From: Xanthomonas pisi DSM 18956
Lineage (GTDB): Bacteria > Pseudomonadota > Gammaproteobacteria > Xanthomonadales > Xanthomonadaceae
Assembly: GCF_001010415.1 (NCBI RefSeq)
Contig: NZ_JPLE01000010.1
Location: 38,742-102,741 of the forward strand
Direction: 5' to 3'
Length of the DNA: 64,000 nucleotides
Shown here: one piece after another, positions 30,666-39,730 of the stretch
Layout of the letters: every line of letters begins with the position of its first letter
Numbering within the stretch: position 1 is the first letter of the stretch
Translations under genes and position numbers: made by a program
The notes under the pieces: generated by a model
Seen by the model: the letters and a program-made list of their open reading frames with translations, nothing else
Told to the model about the DNA's origin: nothing
Databases searched by the model: none

Positions 30666-31124
30666 ATGGCAAAGAAATCGGATGCAGCTCGAAAAGCGAA
30701 GCTCAAGGAGCGTCGCAGAAAAGCTGAAGAAGCTCAGGCGCGACCACTAACAAGCGCAAGTAAGGTTGAAAATTGCATGGCCGCTTTTGATGCCGAGCGC
30801 AACATCGTTGTTGAACTGATAGGGGAAGATGGAGCTGTTCTTGCCTACATTGAAGGTGACGATGCAGATTCTTGGACAGTAGTAGTGGATGATGAGCCTA
30901 TCGCCGGCATTGATGATGAGATAGTCGCGCTTGGCTGGCTCGTCGGCGCAGCGGTGGACGACATCGCAGACGGCAATGCACCAGTCCTGGTCTACTCGCA
31001 TTGGATTGTTGAGCAAATTGATGCGCGCTGCAAAGCTGCGAACGTTGAATGGCACGACTTCTTGCGCTCTCTCTTGCCTGCTGAGAAACAGCACATGCAG
31101 CTCCCGCAAAATCGCACAATGTAG
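30666..31124 (+). CDS. Hypothetical protein with a basic N-terminus
   Basis: A 152-residue cytoplasmic protein preceded by AGGAG at 30656-30660. The first 25 residues are very basic (KKSDAARKAKLKERRRKAEE), the rest is acidic (IEGDDADSWTVVVDDEP, AAVDDIADGN) and ends with a helix-rich part (WHDFLRSLLP). No family was recognised. It follows the decayed effector domain, the position where an immunity gene would sit, but it lacks the export signal that immunity proteins to these periplasm-acting effectors usually have. Confidence 0.6.
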   Translation: MAKKSDAARKAKLKERRRKAEEAQARPLTSASKVENCMAAFDAERNIVVELIGEDGAVLAYIEGDDADSWTVVVDDEPIAGIDDEIVALGWLVGAAVDDIADGNAPVLVYSHWIVEQIDARCKAANVEWHDFLRSLLPAEKQHMQLPQNRTM

Positions 31125-31266
31125 CAGCGCCTACACCGTCACTTGCCCAGTAAGCGAAGGCACATCGCAGCGCACTCATCGATCGGCGATGCCCCGCCGG
31201 CTAAGTCCGACGTCCTGCAAGCTCAAACGCGAGAAGGAGGTCAGCTAGCGTCTGAGGAGCTACGGC

Positions 31267-31539
31267 TCAGTCTTTATGCGGTCCTTTCGGATAGCTGCGA
31301 AACCATTCACCTTCAATGTTTGAGGTCAGATAAGGACGATGGAAAATTGACGGAGCGAGTTGATAGAGCTCTTCTTCGCGTTGGGCGATGACCTCGATAT
31401 CGCTTAGTGTCGGATAGTGCCGTAGCAGACGATAGGCCTCTTGCCGCACCTCCTGGGGCACAGCCTTGCTACCAGCAAGTTCTTTCAGGAACGCGCCCGC
31501 TTGCAGGATATTGCGAGTACGTTCGTCAGGTAGGGTCAT
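31267..31539 (-). CDS. BPSL0761 family protein
   Basis: A 90-residue protein beginning MTLPDERTRNILQAGAFLKEL and continuing with VPQEVRQEAYRLLRHYP, the conserved core of the small BPSL0761 family. Function is unknown; members are common on mobile elements. The start at 31539 is chosen because the conserved MTLPDERTR begins there. A related N-terminal fragment occurs at 43066. Confidence 0.75.
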   Translation of the reverse strand: MTLPDERTRNILQAGAFLKELAGSKAVPQEVRQEAYRLLRHYPTLSDIEVIAQREEELYQLAPSIFHRPYLTSNIEGEWFRSYPKGPHKD

Positions 31540-32015
31540 CGCTACTGACTCCAAGAATAGGAATTCTTAGCTTACTGCGCTGACAAGAATTGCGCCCGCC
31601 CTTTTGGTAGGATGTGAATCTCACAGCCGCGCGAACACCGCCCAAAGAAGGCGATCGACGGAATGACGCAGCGGCCTGTGCCCAGCAGTAGGCCAACAGC
31701 GATATCATCAACCCCGGACTCTAAACCTGACCACTACTCGGGGGGGCAGACGTCGAAAGCGTAGGAATTCAAGCGGTGGCGGTTGAGCAGTGAGCCAACC
31801 GGGCGTCAGCTGTGAGCAGGTGGCCCCGGAGCTGGGAGTTCATCCACATTCGTTCCACAGAATGTTCCACGCGATGCTGCGGGCATGTACTAGGACGCAG
31901 TTCCGCAGCTCTATGTGGCACAGGCTCTCTAGGATTGAGGAGTGCTGGCCTGCGGAGCGGGTTAGAGACCACTCTGGGAACTTCAACATGGAAGTCTTTG
32001 GGGAAGGGCAGCAGG
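31540..32015. other. 476-bp gap with a second IS3 remnant
   Basis: 31750-31880 reads QAVAVEQ, a stop, then VSCEQVAPELGVHPHSFHRM on the plus strand, the N-terminal helix-turn-helix of another IS3-family OrfA. A run of seven G (31740-31746) sits just before it and may mark the old element end. No intact gene. Confidence 0.6.
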
Positions 32016-32378
32016 ATGAGCCACCTCAACCAGTGGATTCAGTCCATGACCCCGAAAGCCCTCACCCCGCATGGGGTGATCTACCCCGCCGGCAACGAAA
32101 CCTACCACGCCATCCGCTCAATCAACGAATTTGGCGAGTTCGCGCATGCAGCGGCCTATGCGAGCCAACTTATGGCAGACGGGAAGGCTCAGTTCCCCGA
32201 CGAAGCTCTTATGCAGGCAAGCGCCGAGCTCCGGCGCATTCGCTACGCCAAAGAAGGTTACGCCCCTCACAAGAAGGCCCGTGATGGGCTCAAGAAGCAT
32301 GCCGACTCACTCGATACAGTTTCCAATCGCCGCGTGTTTCCGGCGAACCAGGCCCTTAAAAAGGAATCTGAAGAATGA
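32016..32378 (+). CDS. Hypothetical protein, first gene of an unrecognised pair
   Basis: A 120-residue soluble protein (MSHLNQWIQSMTPKALTPHG...). Its Gly and Lys-rich middle (AYASQLMADGKAQFPDEALM, RIRYAKEGYAPHKKARDGLK) suggests a helical, basic protein. GCAGG just upstream acts as ribosome-binding site. Its stop overlaps the start of the next gene by four bases (ATGA at 32375-32378), so the two products are probably made in fixed ratio and act together. No family was recognised. Confidence 0.65.
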   Translation: MSHLNQWIQSMTPKALTPHGVIYPAGNETYHAIRSINEFGEFAHAAAYASQLMADGKAQFPDEALMQASAELRRIRYAKEGYAPHKKARDGLKKHADSLDTVSNRRVFPANQALKKESEE

Positions 32379-33928
32379 CAGCTTGGCATGGTTTCCGCCA
32401 GGGGATGGAAATCGACCCTGATGCGCGTCGTACACTGGGAACGGCTCTGACGGACATCATTGGTTCGCCTCGACAGTCGGCGAAGCAGTTGGATGAGATT
32501 TTTCGGCAGTCTTCGCAGGAGGCAGAGGGTTTAGTCGATGCCATCAGACAGATGAGCGTAGGCGATACGACTGGCACGTCAGGCTGGGCGGGCAACCGCC
32601 ACTGGAAGCGTGTTACCCAATCTGCTCGGACGGCTGCTCCATTTGTATCCGATGAGTTCGGCAGGCTGATTTTGACAGGTAAGCCCCGTCACTCGGAAGG
32701 CTTCCTCTCGTTTGGCATAACCGAGGAGGGACTAAAGGCCCTTGAAGGACGTCGATTCCTATGCGATCGCCTCAGCAACTGTTTGACCGTGGACCTGTAC
32801 AAGCCGCTACTCCAATGGGTTGAAAGCCTGAGCGCAACTGAGGCAACTGCGGTTTGTGACACGTCATCGCCGTATACGAAAGTTGCCGCGCAAGAAATGG
32901 CCGGAGACTCGGAGCTTGGAGTCTCCCTATACTGGATAGATGCTGCTTTCCAGTTGATTCTCGACCACTTTGTGCGCGAGTGGCGAGACGGTAACGATGC
33001 CGATGACAGTCGTGCACCTCCGCCGGGGGCGCTGGAGAGCATTGCAGAGGAATCCAGTTATCGCGTCAAAAGGCTGATTGATATGGCAGCCCAGGAGGGC
33101 TGTGACGTTGCTAAAGAAGACAGCCTGTCGCTGAGATTTGCTGTGGCCGTTTCGGCAAACCGCGCTATGGCAGAACTCTGGGGCCGTTGTGATGCCGAGC
33201 TAAAGGCCCTCAGCGACGCTGAGACCCTGTTTGAGAGGTTGCGTCAGGCGAATATCGTCGAAGTACCGGACCAGTTCCTGGAGGAATCAGCTGACTGTGA
33301 GTTGGACCAGCAACTCACGGCCTGGCTCACCAACCAACTTGGACCGGCGGGCGGCTTGGTGAGCATAGGTGAGGGCCTGCGACCAATGTCGTATGCAGAC
33401 GTTACGACCGCGGTGAAGCTGAGCAGAAAACTTCAGCACGATTATGTCTGCAAGCAAAGTAAAGGTGAGCGCGGGAAGCATGCCAAGCGTCAGTACGGTG
33501 GAGCCGGCGTCCGCTTCGTATTTCTTCTGGCCTTGCTTGCTGCCTACGGCTTTAAAACGCGTGTTTCACAGGAATTCACTGGAGCCAAGAACTCCACAAA
33601 AGCCGTGTTTCCCCATCGAGACCCAGCCAAGGATGAAAATGATCTCGAGCTCTCAATGCATGCGGCAACTTCGATAGAGCGAATGGTCGCGCTCATTCAT
33701 CGATCTGCTGGGGATGGCTGGGCATTCGACCTCCGAGCGCTGCGTGAGCAGGCCGAGGCAAAGGTGCGTCGCCTCGAACACCAAGCCAATCTTTACAAGT
33801 ACGTGGTTGATGGGCGAACCGCGCCGGAGATCTTCGGTATCTACAAGTTTCTGGTTAGGCTCAGATTCGGATCCCCCAGATTGGCGACGGAATGTACGAC
33901 TGATAATTCATCTACGCAGAACCCATAA
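32375..33928 (+). CDS. Large hypothetical protein, second gene of an unrecognised pair
   Basis: A 517-residue protein of unknown family, translationally coupled to the small gene before it. It is mostly helical with no signal peptide. One hydrophobic stretch (AGVRFVFLLALLAAYGF, about residues 378-394) could be a membrane segment or a buried helix. The region after it (RVSQEFTGAKNSTKAVFPHRDPAKDENDL) has HRD and basic residues. No nucleotide-binding or nuclease motif was found. Its position in a defence-rich island makes a two-component defence system a reasonable but untested guess. Confidence 0.65.
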   Translation: MTAWHGFRQGMEIDPDARRTLGTALTDIIGSPRQSAKQLDEIFRQSSQEAEGLVDAIRQMSVGDTTGTSGWAGNRHWKRVTQSARTAAPFVSDEFGRLILTGKPRHSEGFLSFGITEEGLKALEGRRFLCDRLSNCLTVDLYKPLLQWVESLSATEATAVCDTSSPYTKVAAQEMAGDSELGVSLYWIDAAFQLILDHFVREWRDGNDADDSRAPPPGALESIAEESSYRVKRLIDMAAQEGCDVAKEDSLSLRFAVAVSANRAMAELWGRCDAELKALSDAETLFERLRQANIVEVPDQFLEESADCELDQQLTAWLTNQLGPAGGLVSIGEGLRPMSYADVTTAVKLSRKLQHDYVCKQSKGERGKHAKRQYGGAGVRFVFLLALLAAYGFKTRVSQEFTGAKNSTKAVFPHRDPAKDENDLELSMHAATSIERMVALIHRSAGDGWAFDLRALREQAEAKVRRLEHQANLYKYVVDGRTAPEIFGIYKFLVRLRFGSPRLATECTTDNSSTQNP

Positions 33929-34165
33929 GCACGAATTGCTCGCCTTGCCCGCACGTTTACAGTGACGGGCATGGCGCCCGAGCAGGCACGCGTCATTACC
34001 CATTGTGCCAGATAGATCAATCACGTTCAGATTTAAGTAAGATCGTAATCTTTCGCGGTTTGGGATTCCCGAGGGTACTATCCTTTCATTGGAAGTGAGC
34101 AGTGATGCGCATCGGCAGAGATCAATGCGATACATCTACTCGTGATCTTATGGAGTCGAGCACCG

Positions 34166-34726
34166 ATGGCTGACGTGAACTATTGCCTGATCTTGTCTGA
34201 GTTCCCTTGTCTGACTGGAGAGGTATGGGCGGCTTGGGCACAAGCATTGCTGTCTTCCGCGTCAATTGGCCTTGCGTACTTTGCCGGTGCAAAGGGGGAG
34301 GCCTTGCGGAGAAGGAAGGATCGCAACATGGCGATGAGTTACGGGTTCTTGGTGCGCCCTCACCTAGTGAGCATTTGGCAGAGCTTGGCTGAGGCAAGGT
34401 CACGGTACGTCACATCCCCAGGAGACGACGAGGCAGCTCTAAAGCTATTGACTGTGCCACCGGAGCTCAACGCACTGCTGGCAGATATGCATCACTTGGA
34501 TGAAGCCGGACATGCTGTACACAGAGCACTGATGACACTCTATGATCTCCGAGAGGAGATTGTGGAAAACTCCTACTACGTGCGCTGTGGTGGCGAAATC
34601 TACGACAACGATGGCAACTTTGAGGGATTGCTCCAGGAGCCGGGTGACGTCGATGCATCTTTCCAAATAGCGATGACGGCGGTGGGCAACGCCCGAAAGC
34701 TGATAAGTAATCAACTGCGCGAGTAA
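34166..34726 (+). CDS. Small membrane-anchored protein, unknown
   Basis: A 186-residue protein with one hydrophobic segment near the N-terminus (WAAWAQALLSSASIGLAYFA, about residues 21-40), followed by a basic stretch (KGEALRRRKDRN), which predicts a single membrane span with a cytoplasmic helical domain. Later parts (HHLDEAGHAVHRALMTLYDL) are amphipathic. No family was recognised. The start could also be 34142; no strong ribosome site separates them. Confidence 0.55.
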   Translation: MADVNYCLILSEFPCLTGEVWAAWAQALLSSASIGLAYFAGAKGEALRRRKDRNMAMSYGFLVRPHLVSIWQSLAEARSRYVTSPGDDEAALKLLTVPPELNALLADMHHLDEAGHAVHRALMTLYDLREEIVENSYYVRCGGEIYDNDGNFEGLLQEPGDVDASFQIAMTAVGNARKLISNQLRE

Positions 34727-34876
34727 CGATCGCCACTGCAGGAGAGGACTCTGATCGCAGCGTCGCTTCGTCAATTCAGTGCGGGCCCCTCATAGGTAAC
34801 AGCATTGGCGAAAGCAACTGCGACGCAATGCCAAAGGAAGTGTGACCAAATCTCATTCGATAGGCTTTATCAAACT

Positions 34877-35398
34877 ATGAACTTGATTATCTACTCCCCT
34901 GATGTTCGGCTCAATGACGTTCTTGGGGATGTACTCCTCAGGCAGGGGGCAGACACCGCCACGTTGAGCGTGCATCGTCTGGCGGCCTATGGGCGAGTCA
35001 CCCATGAAATCAAGAAGGAGGTCATGAAGCGGGTGACTAAGCAGGACATCAAAGCCGTAGGCTGCAATAACCCCGACATCGGCGTTGTATCGCACAACGA
35101 TGACCGCATCATTCTCAAGCCGTCGCGGACGCGCGCCAAGGACATGAAGCGCCCAAGTCAGCACGTCACAGACGTGCGTGCCCGAGACATTTTTGGGCCT
35201 GGGTGGAGCAAGAAGCTGCCAGTGGCCTATGCAGATAAGCTCGATCAGGTGATCGAGCAATTGGAGATGACGCCGGGCGGTGGAAAGGCTCTTGATAATC
35301 CTGACACTGTAGTGATCATCGTTCGAACGGCGCAAGACGGTTGGAAGGCGCTCGTAGTCGACGCAGGTCAAGAACGGCTTGATGAGCGGCTTTTCTAA
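34877..35398 (+). CDS. Hypothetical protein, unknown
   Basis: A 173-residue soluble protein (MNLIIYSPDVRLNDVLGDVL) with an alternating strand/helix pattern and many charged residues (HEIKKEVMKRVTKQD, RTRAKDMKRPSQ). It has no signal peptide and no recognised motif. The open frame extends upstream to a TTG at 34805, but the sequence from 34877 looks more protein-like. It lies 150 bp after the small membrane protein, on the same strand. Confidence 0.55.
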   Translation: MNLIIYSPDVRLNDVLGDVLLRQGADTATLSVHRLAAYGRVTHEIKKEVMKRVTKQDIKAVGCNNPDIGVVSHNDDRIILKPSRTRAKDMKRPSQHVTDVRARDIFGPGWSKKLPVAYADKLDQVIEQLEMTPGGGKALDNPDTVVIIVRTAQDGWKALVVDAGQERLDERLF

Positions 35399-35642
35399 AT
35401 TGAGCGGTGACGCGCTGGATTGAGGTAGGTAGGAGCTCGAGCGCGCTGCCATTCAGGTTATCAAAGGCATGAATAATGTTGCCTTGTAGGGCGAAAATCC
35501 GTGATTACATGGCGGCTCTTTGGCTGGCGGGGACACTACTCCTTTCCTCTCAAAGACCGCGGTAGGTTCGAATCAGGAACCTCTACATGCATATCGTCGA
35601 TGCACGCTTACCGGCAACCTCCTCGCTATACCAATAATTGAT

Positions 35643-38600
35643 CTAACTGCCCACATTATCGACCCGTCCTTCGATCAGCTGGATCGCCTTGATTGCTGAT
35701 TCACCGAGCGCTTGGTCATCGCTCAAGCTGCGCAGAAGAGGCAGATCTCCAGCGACGCCGAGATTGCCAAGCACGTCAATGGAGAATCTAAGCACATCGA
35801 GCCTGTCATAGCCGAAATGACCATAATAGCCGATCTGGTCATCAGGCCGTTGTAGTGCATTCCTGCAAATACATAACATCTTGCCGGGAAACTTCTGCAT
35901 GACCGATTCGCGGGCTGCGTTCTCGTATGACATTGCCTTGGTCACCAGGTACAGCGCTGACGCCGCTCCAAGCTGAGCCGGGTGCAGCAGGACTTCCATG
36001 GCCGCTGAGCAGGATTGGGTGAGACGATCGGCGTCAAGATCCGAGCGATGAGCCCAGTAGTGCAGATCGCCTAAAGCGATCAAGGCATCCTTGGCCGGGG
36101 ACTCCACATCCCCTCGGTCGGCTGGCGGCGGAACTCCGAGCATTCCAAGCGCGACATGGGCCCACACAAACACCGAGATCGATTCTTGCGGCATGAAGCT
36201 GTTGAGTTCCGGTAGGGCTGTCCATCTCTCGATAGCGGGCGCAACCTTAGGATCCTGGTACTCGGTCAGCTCCTGAATCAAAGGAGAGACGAACAACCCC
36301 GCGTACCCGGCACCCCGGCAGGCCATCGTCAACAGGCGCTTGCGCTGGTCCTTGTTCAACTCCTGTATGACCTCGCAGTACGCCGACGAGAACGGGTGAT
36401 CAAACTGGCAGGAGTACGCTGCCCAGGCCTTCGCATCCTGCACCGCGTCCATAGGGCCTGACAGAAGATTCTGCAGATCTTCCCTGACCCCGCCGACATG
36501 TTGGTCGACATCCTTATCCAGGGCACCCATGTGTTCGAGCGCTTCGACCACCATCCCGGACACCATCGGCCCCAAGGTGGGAAGCAAGGCTTCCAGAGCG
36601 TCGACAAGCTGCTGTTTCAACCCGTCATCACTCAGACGAAGGAAATACACAGAGTTCAGCAGTGCAAGCTGCAGATGATAGGGCTGATACCTCCACTGCT
36701 CGCCAAGCAACGGCAGGATATGCGGGATGATGTAGGCTCTGTCCTCCGCGAATCTGACTAGGGTCAGCAGAAGATACGTCTGGCCAGACGTGCGAGGCCG
36801 TTCCCACGCACCTTTAATGCGGTCCGCAACTTCACTCTTGCCGGCCCTGGATGGAAAATCAACGTGGCAGATGCGATTCACCAGCTGCGATATCCCTGCT
36901 CGCCCCGACATCACGTACGCATCGGCAAACAATGCGGTGCGGAGCCTGACCTTCTTTTCCTTTGCTTCCTCCCTCAGCTCATCGAATGCTTGGTTCAATG
37001 ATCGATCCATCTCAGCGACGGCATGTAGGACGCGGTCCAGGTAGGTTCCGCGCCAAACACCGTTTGAAATTGTCGTCATAAGCGCGCGTTCTGAGGGACT
37101 CCAATCGCACAAGGTGTCTTCGCACACCCCGGCCCCGCCCCAGGTGCCATCCCATAGCGAATGCCGGACAGCCGCGGCTTCCGCCGTCAACTTCTTGAGC
37201 ACCTGGTCGCACCGGGCCACGACCCAGTTGCGCGCCACCACTCCGCACTCGCCATCCGATGCGGCCCGCAGCAGGCCGGCATCCTCGATCCTCGCAAGCA
37301 CGTTAGCCACGAAACGATCATCATCGTAAGCGCCCAGGATCAATGCACGGCTGTTTCCATACTTTGGGGCGACCAGCGCCAGCAACACCTTCTCGACATC
37401 ATGGTCGCTCTGGCGAACAACGGACTCGGCCGCGAACGCCGAGAAGATCAGTTCATGGCGGAAGCTGACCCTGTCCGATTGCCTGACCACAAGGCCGGCG
37501 GCGACTATCCTGCCGAGTACGTCGCCATGGATACGCTCGGCAGCCGCCAGACGGTCGAAGTCCCTGATTGACAGGCTGAACGACATGCGATTGATCAGCT
37601 GCCCTGCAACTGCCGCCAGGAGTCGAATTCCGTCGGATGCGTCGTCGCCGAGCTTTTGCCGTGCATAGGCGTCGAACAAGGCAAAACGACTTGCCCCGTC
37701 AGCCAATGTTGCCCCGACTCGGCCGACCAGGTCCGCCTCGAGCCCACTCGACACTGAGTCCAGAAGATACGCCAATCGATACCCTGCCTGACCAGCCGTC
37801 GATTCTGCAATCGCCAGCTTCAACGCCTTGTCAGGCTCGCTGACGACGACACGACTGGCATTGATGAGATCCGATCGAACAATGTCGACCTGCGCGCTCA
37901 CGATTAGCCGCATACCGTAGCGCCGGGCAGCCGCCGCCAGGCTCCTGGTGAGCGCCAGTTGCTCGGCTGCCGGACATTCGTTGTACCCGTCCAGGATCAA
38001 CACCAGCAGTCGGCCGTTCGCCTGGGCCGCCGAGATCAGGCGAGCCGCCGACGGCGCACCGAGCAAGCCTGCCTCCCTCCCGATGCTCTCGCCCAGTGTT
38101 CCGGTGAAGTACTTTCCTTGAAGGAATATTGGGACGTGGCCACGCTCCAAGCAGTGGATGCCAATCTTTTGGGCGAGGAGGGTTTTCCCGCAGCCGGATG
38201 GCCCAAGAATGAGAAGGTCGTCATCATCCTGCGCAACACGGTCTGCCACGCCGATCGCATCGAGCTCTTCGGCGCCGAGCTCATAACGGTCACTCTTCAG
38301 CGACCCGACGGCTGGCGCATAGATAAGTAGGAACTGCGACCAGTAGGCCGTCAGCAGCGCCTCCTGTTCGAGCAGTCTGGCGTCGCACGCGGCGCCCGGC
38401 GTCTGCACTCGCTGAAGGCCCAGTTCTTGCGCAAAGGCGGCCCACTGCTGCCTGGAAAGCAGGAGCCCGGACCGCTTCGCGGTGACTTCCGCAAAAGCGC
38501 CAGCACTTATGATCGAGACCTTGAAGTCGGACGCAGGCACATCCGATCCCGTCGGCAACGCCGGGGCGAAGACAACACAGGCATCCGGATAGCCAGGCAT

Positions 38601-38951
38601 TTCTCCGTGAGACGCGCAGAGCTGGTCCCTCAGCGCATTCTTTGCCTCCAATGCCTGGCAGTATGGGTTTCCGACACTCCGCCACACACCGCCCGAACCG
38701 TGCATCTGCCACTGCCCATTCTTCTGGCCACGGACACGGCGCGAGAAATGCTTCGCTTCGACAATCAGCGTCAATGAGTCCGTGGCGACCACGAAATCAA
38801 TTTGGCGGCCGCCAACATGGATATTGGCGAAGATCGCCGACCATCCATCGGTACTCGCCAGATGTTCGACGAGTGCGGCCAACACGTTCCGCTCAGACGC
38901 GTGTTCTATGGCATTGCCGACATAGAGTTCGATCTTGGCGGTGCCCGTCAT
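35643..38951 (-). CDS. NERD nuclease-STAND NTPase fusion, probable phage-defence protein
   Basis: A 1102-residue multidomain protein. The N-terminus is a NERD-type nuclease domain with restriction-endonuclease-like residues: Asp52 in GGRQIDFVV and Glu65-x-Lys67 in LIVEAKHF. A P-loop ATPase follows, with Walker A GPSGCGKT (250-257) and Walker B LLVLILDGYNE (315-325), in the NACHT/STAND style. The last 550 or so residues are helical and repeat-like (sensor-type). Such nuclease-STAND-repeat proteins sense phage components and then cut nucleic acid. A partner gene (38964-39575) lies 12 bp upstream on the same strand. Family position is inferred from motifs. Confidence 0.75.
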   Translation of the reverse strand: MTGTAKIELYVGNAIEHASERNVLAALVEHLASTDGWSAIFANIHVGGRQIDFVVATDSLTLIVEAKHFSRRVRGQKNGQWQMHGSGGVWRSVGNPYCQALEAKNALRDQLCASHGEMPGYPDACVVFAPALPTGSDVPASDFKVSIISAGAFAEVTAKRSGLLLSRQQWAAFAQELGLQRVQTPGAACDARLLEQEALLTAYWSQFLLIYAPAVGSLKSDRYELGAEELDAIGVADRVAQDDDDLLILGPSGCGKTLLAQKIGIHCLERGHVPIFLQGKYFTGTLGESIGREAGLLGAPSAARLISAAQANGRLLVLILDGYNECPAAEQLALTRSLAAAARRYGMRLIVSAQVDIVRSDLINASRVVVSEPDKALKLAIAESTAGQAGYRLAYLLDSVSSGLEADLVGRVGATLADGASRFALFDAYARQKLGDDASDGIRLLAAVAGQLINRMSFSLSIRDFDRLAAAERIHGDVLGRIVAAGLVVRQSDRVSFRHELIFSAFAAESVVRQSDHDVEKVLLALVAPKYGNSRALILGAYDDDRFVANVLARIEDAGLLRAASDGECGVVARNWVVARCDQVLKKLTAEAAAVRHSLWDGTWGGAGVCEDTLCDWSPSERALMTTISNGVWRGTYLDRVLHAVAEMDRSLNQAFDELREEAKEKKVRLRTALFADAYVMSGRAGISQLVNRICHVDFPSRAGKSEVADRIKGAWERPRTSGQTYLLLTLVRFAEDRAYIIPHILPLLGEQWRYQPYHLQLALLNSVYFLRLSDDGLKQQLVDALEALLPTLGPMVSGMVVEALEHMGALDKDVDQHVGGVREDLQNLLSGPMDAVQDAKAWAAYSCQFDHPFSSAYCEVIQELNKDQRKRLLTMACRGAGYAGLFVSPLIQELTEYQDPKVAPAIERWTALPELNSFMPQESISVFVWAHVALGMLGVPPPADRGDVESPAKDALIALGDLHYWAHRSDLDADRLTQSCSAAMEVLLHPAQLGAASALYLVTKAMSYENAARESVMQKFPGKMLCICRNALQRPDDQIGYYGHFGYDRLDVLRFSIDVLGNLGVAGDLPLLRSLSDDQALGESAIKAIQLIEGRVDNVGS

Positions 38952-38963
38952 CTCTGTTTCATC

Positions 38964-39575
38964 CTAGCCGCGGCCAGCCGTTCGCCTGGCGAGATAGCGG
39001 CATAGCACACCGCTAATGCCCACCATCAACTCTGCCTCTTCGAACTCCGGCGGTTTCTCATCGTGCAGGTGACGACCGAAGTTGGATGTATAGCCCCAGG
39101 CCTTGTCGACGATCTTGTCGACCGGCTTGGAAAAAAGATCCGGATTGCGCCGAATCAGGTCCCCGAGGGTGTCCTCCTCGAACACCTCGGCACCACGCAT
39201 TTCGAGCCGGCCGTCGACGAGTTGCCACCCGACTCCTGCGACCCGGAAGTAGCGGTTGACCTCATCGGCGAACGACACCGATGCCCCTGGGTGGCGGGAA
39301 GCGATCGCTTCGACGAAGTCGTAGACCTCAAACCACTCACATTCCGCCAGCAGGCCCCGAACCTCTTCGTCGATGTTCGGGAACTCCGACCAGTTTGCCT
39401 CGTCGGGCGCGCGGTAGCGGATTCCGCACAACACTTCACACAGAGCGCTCGGCCTAAATTCGTATCGATAGGCAATGGTGGTTAACGCGTCCCGCACTTC
39501 ACTCGGAGCGTCCTGTCGGATGGTGATCTCTGCGTCGGGTCGAGAGAGCACATGCCTGGTCGAGAATGTCGTCAT
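38964..39575 (-). CDS. AbiJ-NTD-like protein, partner of the NERD-STAND protein
   Basis: A 203-residue protein whose middle (RGLLAECEWFEVYDFVEAIA) and C-terminus (SNFGRHLHDEKPPEFEEAEL, then GVLCRYLARR) match the pattern I recall for AbiJ N-terminal-domain proteins. AbiJ-type domains occur in abortive-infection systems. It is the first gene of a two-gene operon, ending 12 bp before the NERD-STAND start. A role as sensor or regulator of the larger protein is inference. Confidence 0.55.
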   Translation of the reverse strand: MTTFSTRHVLSRPDAEITIRQDAPSEVRDALTTIAYRYEFRPSALCEVLCGIRYRAPDEANWSEFPNIDEEVRGLLAECEWFEVYDFVEAIASRHPGASVSFADEVNRYFRVAGVGWQLVDGRLEMRGAEVFEEDTLGDLIRRNPDLFSKPVDKIVDKAWGYTSNFGRHLHDEKPPEFEEAELMVGISGVLCRYLARRTAGRG

Positions 39576-39730
39576 GCTGCGAGTCTCTTCTTTTCAGATT
39601 GCTTGCCTGGCGCGATTAAACGATTCTGCGTTGGACCTGCGGCAATCGGCGGCCACCGGCCTGGTCAGAGCTTCCCCCCGCCTCGTGACGGCAGAGGGAA
39701 GCCATGGGACGTGGGGTGTCGCCTGTCAGC

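Noticed and set aside
30666..31124. Immunity protein for the decayed effector
   Set aside because: It has no signal peptide or lipobox, which immunity proteins to these periplasm-acting effectors normally carry.
35565..35574. GGTTCGAATC resembling a tRNA T-loop
   Set aside because: No acceptor, D or anticodon stems could be folded around it and no CCA end follows, so it is not called a tRNA or att site.
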